Assembly: GCA_003216175.1 (NCBI GenBank)
Contig: QCJG01000001.1
Coordinates: forward strand, 186,001-250,000
Direction of reading: 5' to 3'
Origin: Prochlorococcus sp. AG-409-A10
GTDB lineage: Bacteria > Cyanobacteriota > Cyanobacteriia > PCC-6307 > Cyanobiaceae
DNA length: 64,000 nucleotides
Numbering within the stretch: the stretch's first letter is position 1; the number at the start of each line of letters is the position of its first letter. Shown here in pieces: positions 63,175 through 64,000 of this stretch. The translations under genes were made by a program, and so were the position numbers. The notes beneath the pieces are model-generated. The model worked only from the letters and a program-made list of their open reading frames with translations. It had not been told where the DNA came from and made no database searches.

Positions 63175-63930
63175 TTAAGCAAAAGCTAATTTAAAGCTTG
63201 CTAAAAATAAGATAAAAGAAATAATTTTTTTAATAAAATTATCATCAAATTTTCTACTACCAAGAGAACTGCCACAAAAAGCAAAAAACAATACAACAAT
63301 TAAATGAAGAAAAATATTAGATGTGAAATCAATTTTTGAAAAATTATTTATTGTTTGCCATGTAATTATTCCAACTAAAGAATTAAAAAAAATAAAAACG
63401 GATGAAGCTGCAGCTGTAGTTTTAAGTGGCATCCACTTAAGTAAAATAGATAGAGGAGTTAAAAATATACCACCTCCTGTCCCAGTAATTCCAGATAGTA
63501 AGCCAAGTATTGAACCAGTAAAAAAAATAACAATTTTTGAGGGCAGCTTATAATCAGTTATAGTATTATTTTTTATGATTAACGATGTAATTAAAAATCT
63601 AATTCCGGAAAGAAACAGTATAAGAGATAAAAAATATCTAAGTAAGGTATCAGTAATATTCAAGTTACCTCCAACAATTGTAGAGGGAATTGAAACTAAT
63701 AGAATTGGTATTAAAAAATTAAATAATGTATATTTTTTCAAATGGCCATCACCACAAAATCTTATTGAATTTAATGTTGATGCTGCCAGATTCAAAATTA
63801 AAGCTGTTGGCTTGATAAGTGAAACTGGCTTATCAAATATAACCATACACGCTATATAACCTGATGCACCAGCATGACCAACAATCGAATAAAGAAAAGC
63901 AATTAATGCTATCCCAATAAAATAAAGCAC
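63175..63930 (-). CDS. TauE/SafE-family membrane transporter
   Basis: 251 residues from a GTG; an in-frame stop lies shortly upstream, so the start cannot be much earlier. Seven to eight hydrophobic segments with 'GLLSGITGTGGGIFLTPLSI' near 139, a DUF81/TauE signature, and 'YSIVGHAGASGYIACMVIF' at the start, the paired first-half repeat. The family exports sulfite, sulfoacetate or similar organic anions. Substrate unknown. Convergent with the HEAT-like gene across 106 very AT-rich bases with no visible feature. Confidence 0.82.
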   Translation of the reverse strand: MLYFIGIALIAFLYSIVGHAGASGYIACMVIFDKPVSLIKPTALILNLAASTLNSIRFCGDGHLKKYTLFNFLIPILLVSIPSTIVGGNLNITDTLLRYFLSLILFLSGIRFLITSLIIKNNTITDYKLPSKIVIFFTGSILGLLSGITGTGGGIFLTPLSILLKWMPLKTTAAASSVFIFFNSLVGIITWQTINNFSKIDFTSNIFLHLIVVLFFAFCGSSLGSRKFDDNFIKKIISFILFLASFKLAFA

Positions 63931-64000
63931 TCTTTTAATCCATATCTTTATTCCATCTATTTTTTTAATCTATTAATTAAATTTATCAAATTACATGGTT

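Overview
The window is a gene-dense, AT-rich stretch of a marine picocyanobacterial chromosome, most likely Prochlorococcus. The evidence is the compact gene order, weak ribosome-binding sites, cyanobacterial families (sqdB/sqdX, Psb34/Ssl1498-type protein, Ycf21, Ycf23/DUF561, acyl-lipid desaturase, four-ACT aspartate kinase), ferredoxin-type nitrite reductase, and strong A/T codon preference. Having nirA and focA in such an AT-rich genome suggests a nitrite-using low-light strain of the NATL type. That strain assignment is inference from memory of the group, not a database match.

Layout. 1-12.5 kb: 3' part of mutS, cobH, holA, lysC, uvrB, a DUF561 protein, tilS, then the leftward run asd-dapA-rnj. 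12.7-18.1 kb: tig-clpP-clpX (protein folding and proteolysis) and dnaX. 18.1-21.0 kb: a membrane glycosyltransferase and a SpoIID-like wall protein, both leftward. 21.1-25.9 kb: rpmI-rplT, a TPR protein, thiG, a Psb34-like small membrane protein, and sqdB-sqdX for sulfolipid. 25.9-31.7 kb: a leftward group with a predicted DNA-binding protein, a PLP lyase-like protein, gcvH, gcvP and a small unknown protein. 31.8-37.3 kb: desC, rplI, dnaB, mnmG, ycf21. 37.3-45.6 kb: unknown proteins, a SprT-like protein, ligA, a TVP38-family membrane protein, valS. 45.6-57.5 kb: an IscA-like protein, tRNA-Val, mazG, speE-speB, gcvT, aspS, pyrG-queE-queC-pabB-pabC.

57.5-64 kb is the accessory-looking part: a nitrite-assimilation block. 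cobA (SUMT) and a CbiX-like chelatase can make siroheme and run leftward. nirA and focA run rightward, followed by a HEAT-like protein and a TauE/SafE transporter on the opposite strand. A perfect NtcA-type palindrome (GTA-N8-TAC) lies just upstream of nirA. Between nirA and focA is a 203-bp-period tandem duplication that joins a focA-like 5' end to a nirA-like 3' end. It makes a 53-codon chimeric reading frame between the two genes and is the most unusual structure in the window. A second point of interest is a small Arg-rich reading frame (58975-59172) antisense to the annotated-style N-terminus of the chelatase; codon-position bias favours the small frame.

There is no CRISPR array, insertion sequence, prophage or rRNA. 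The only RNA gene recognised is tRNA-Val(UAC). No stretch longer than about 250 bases is without a gene call.
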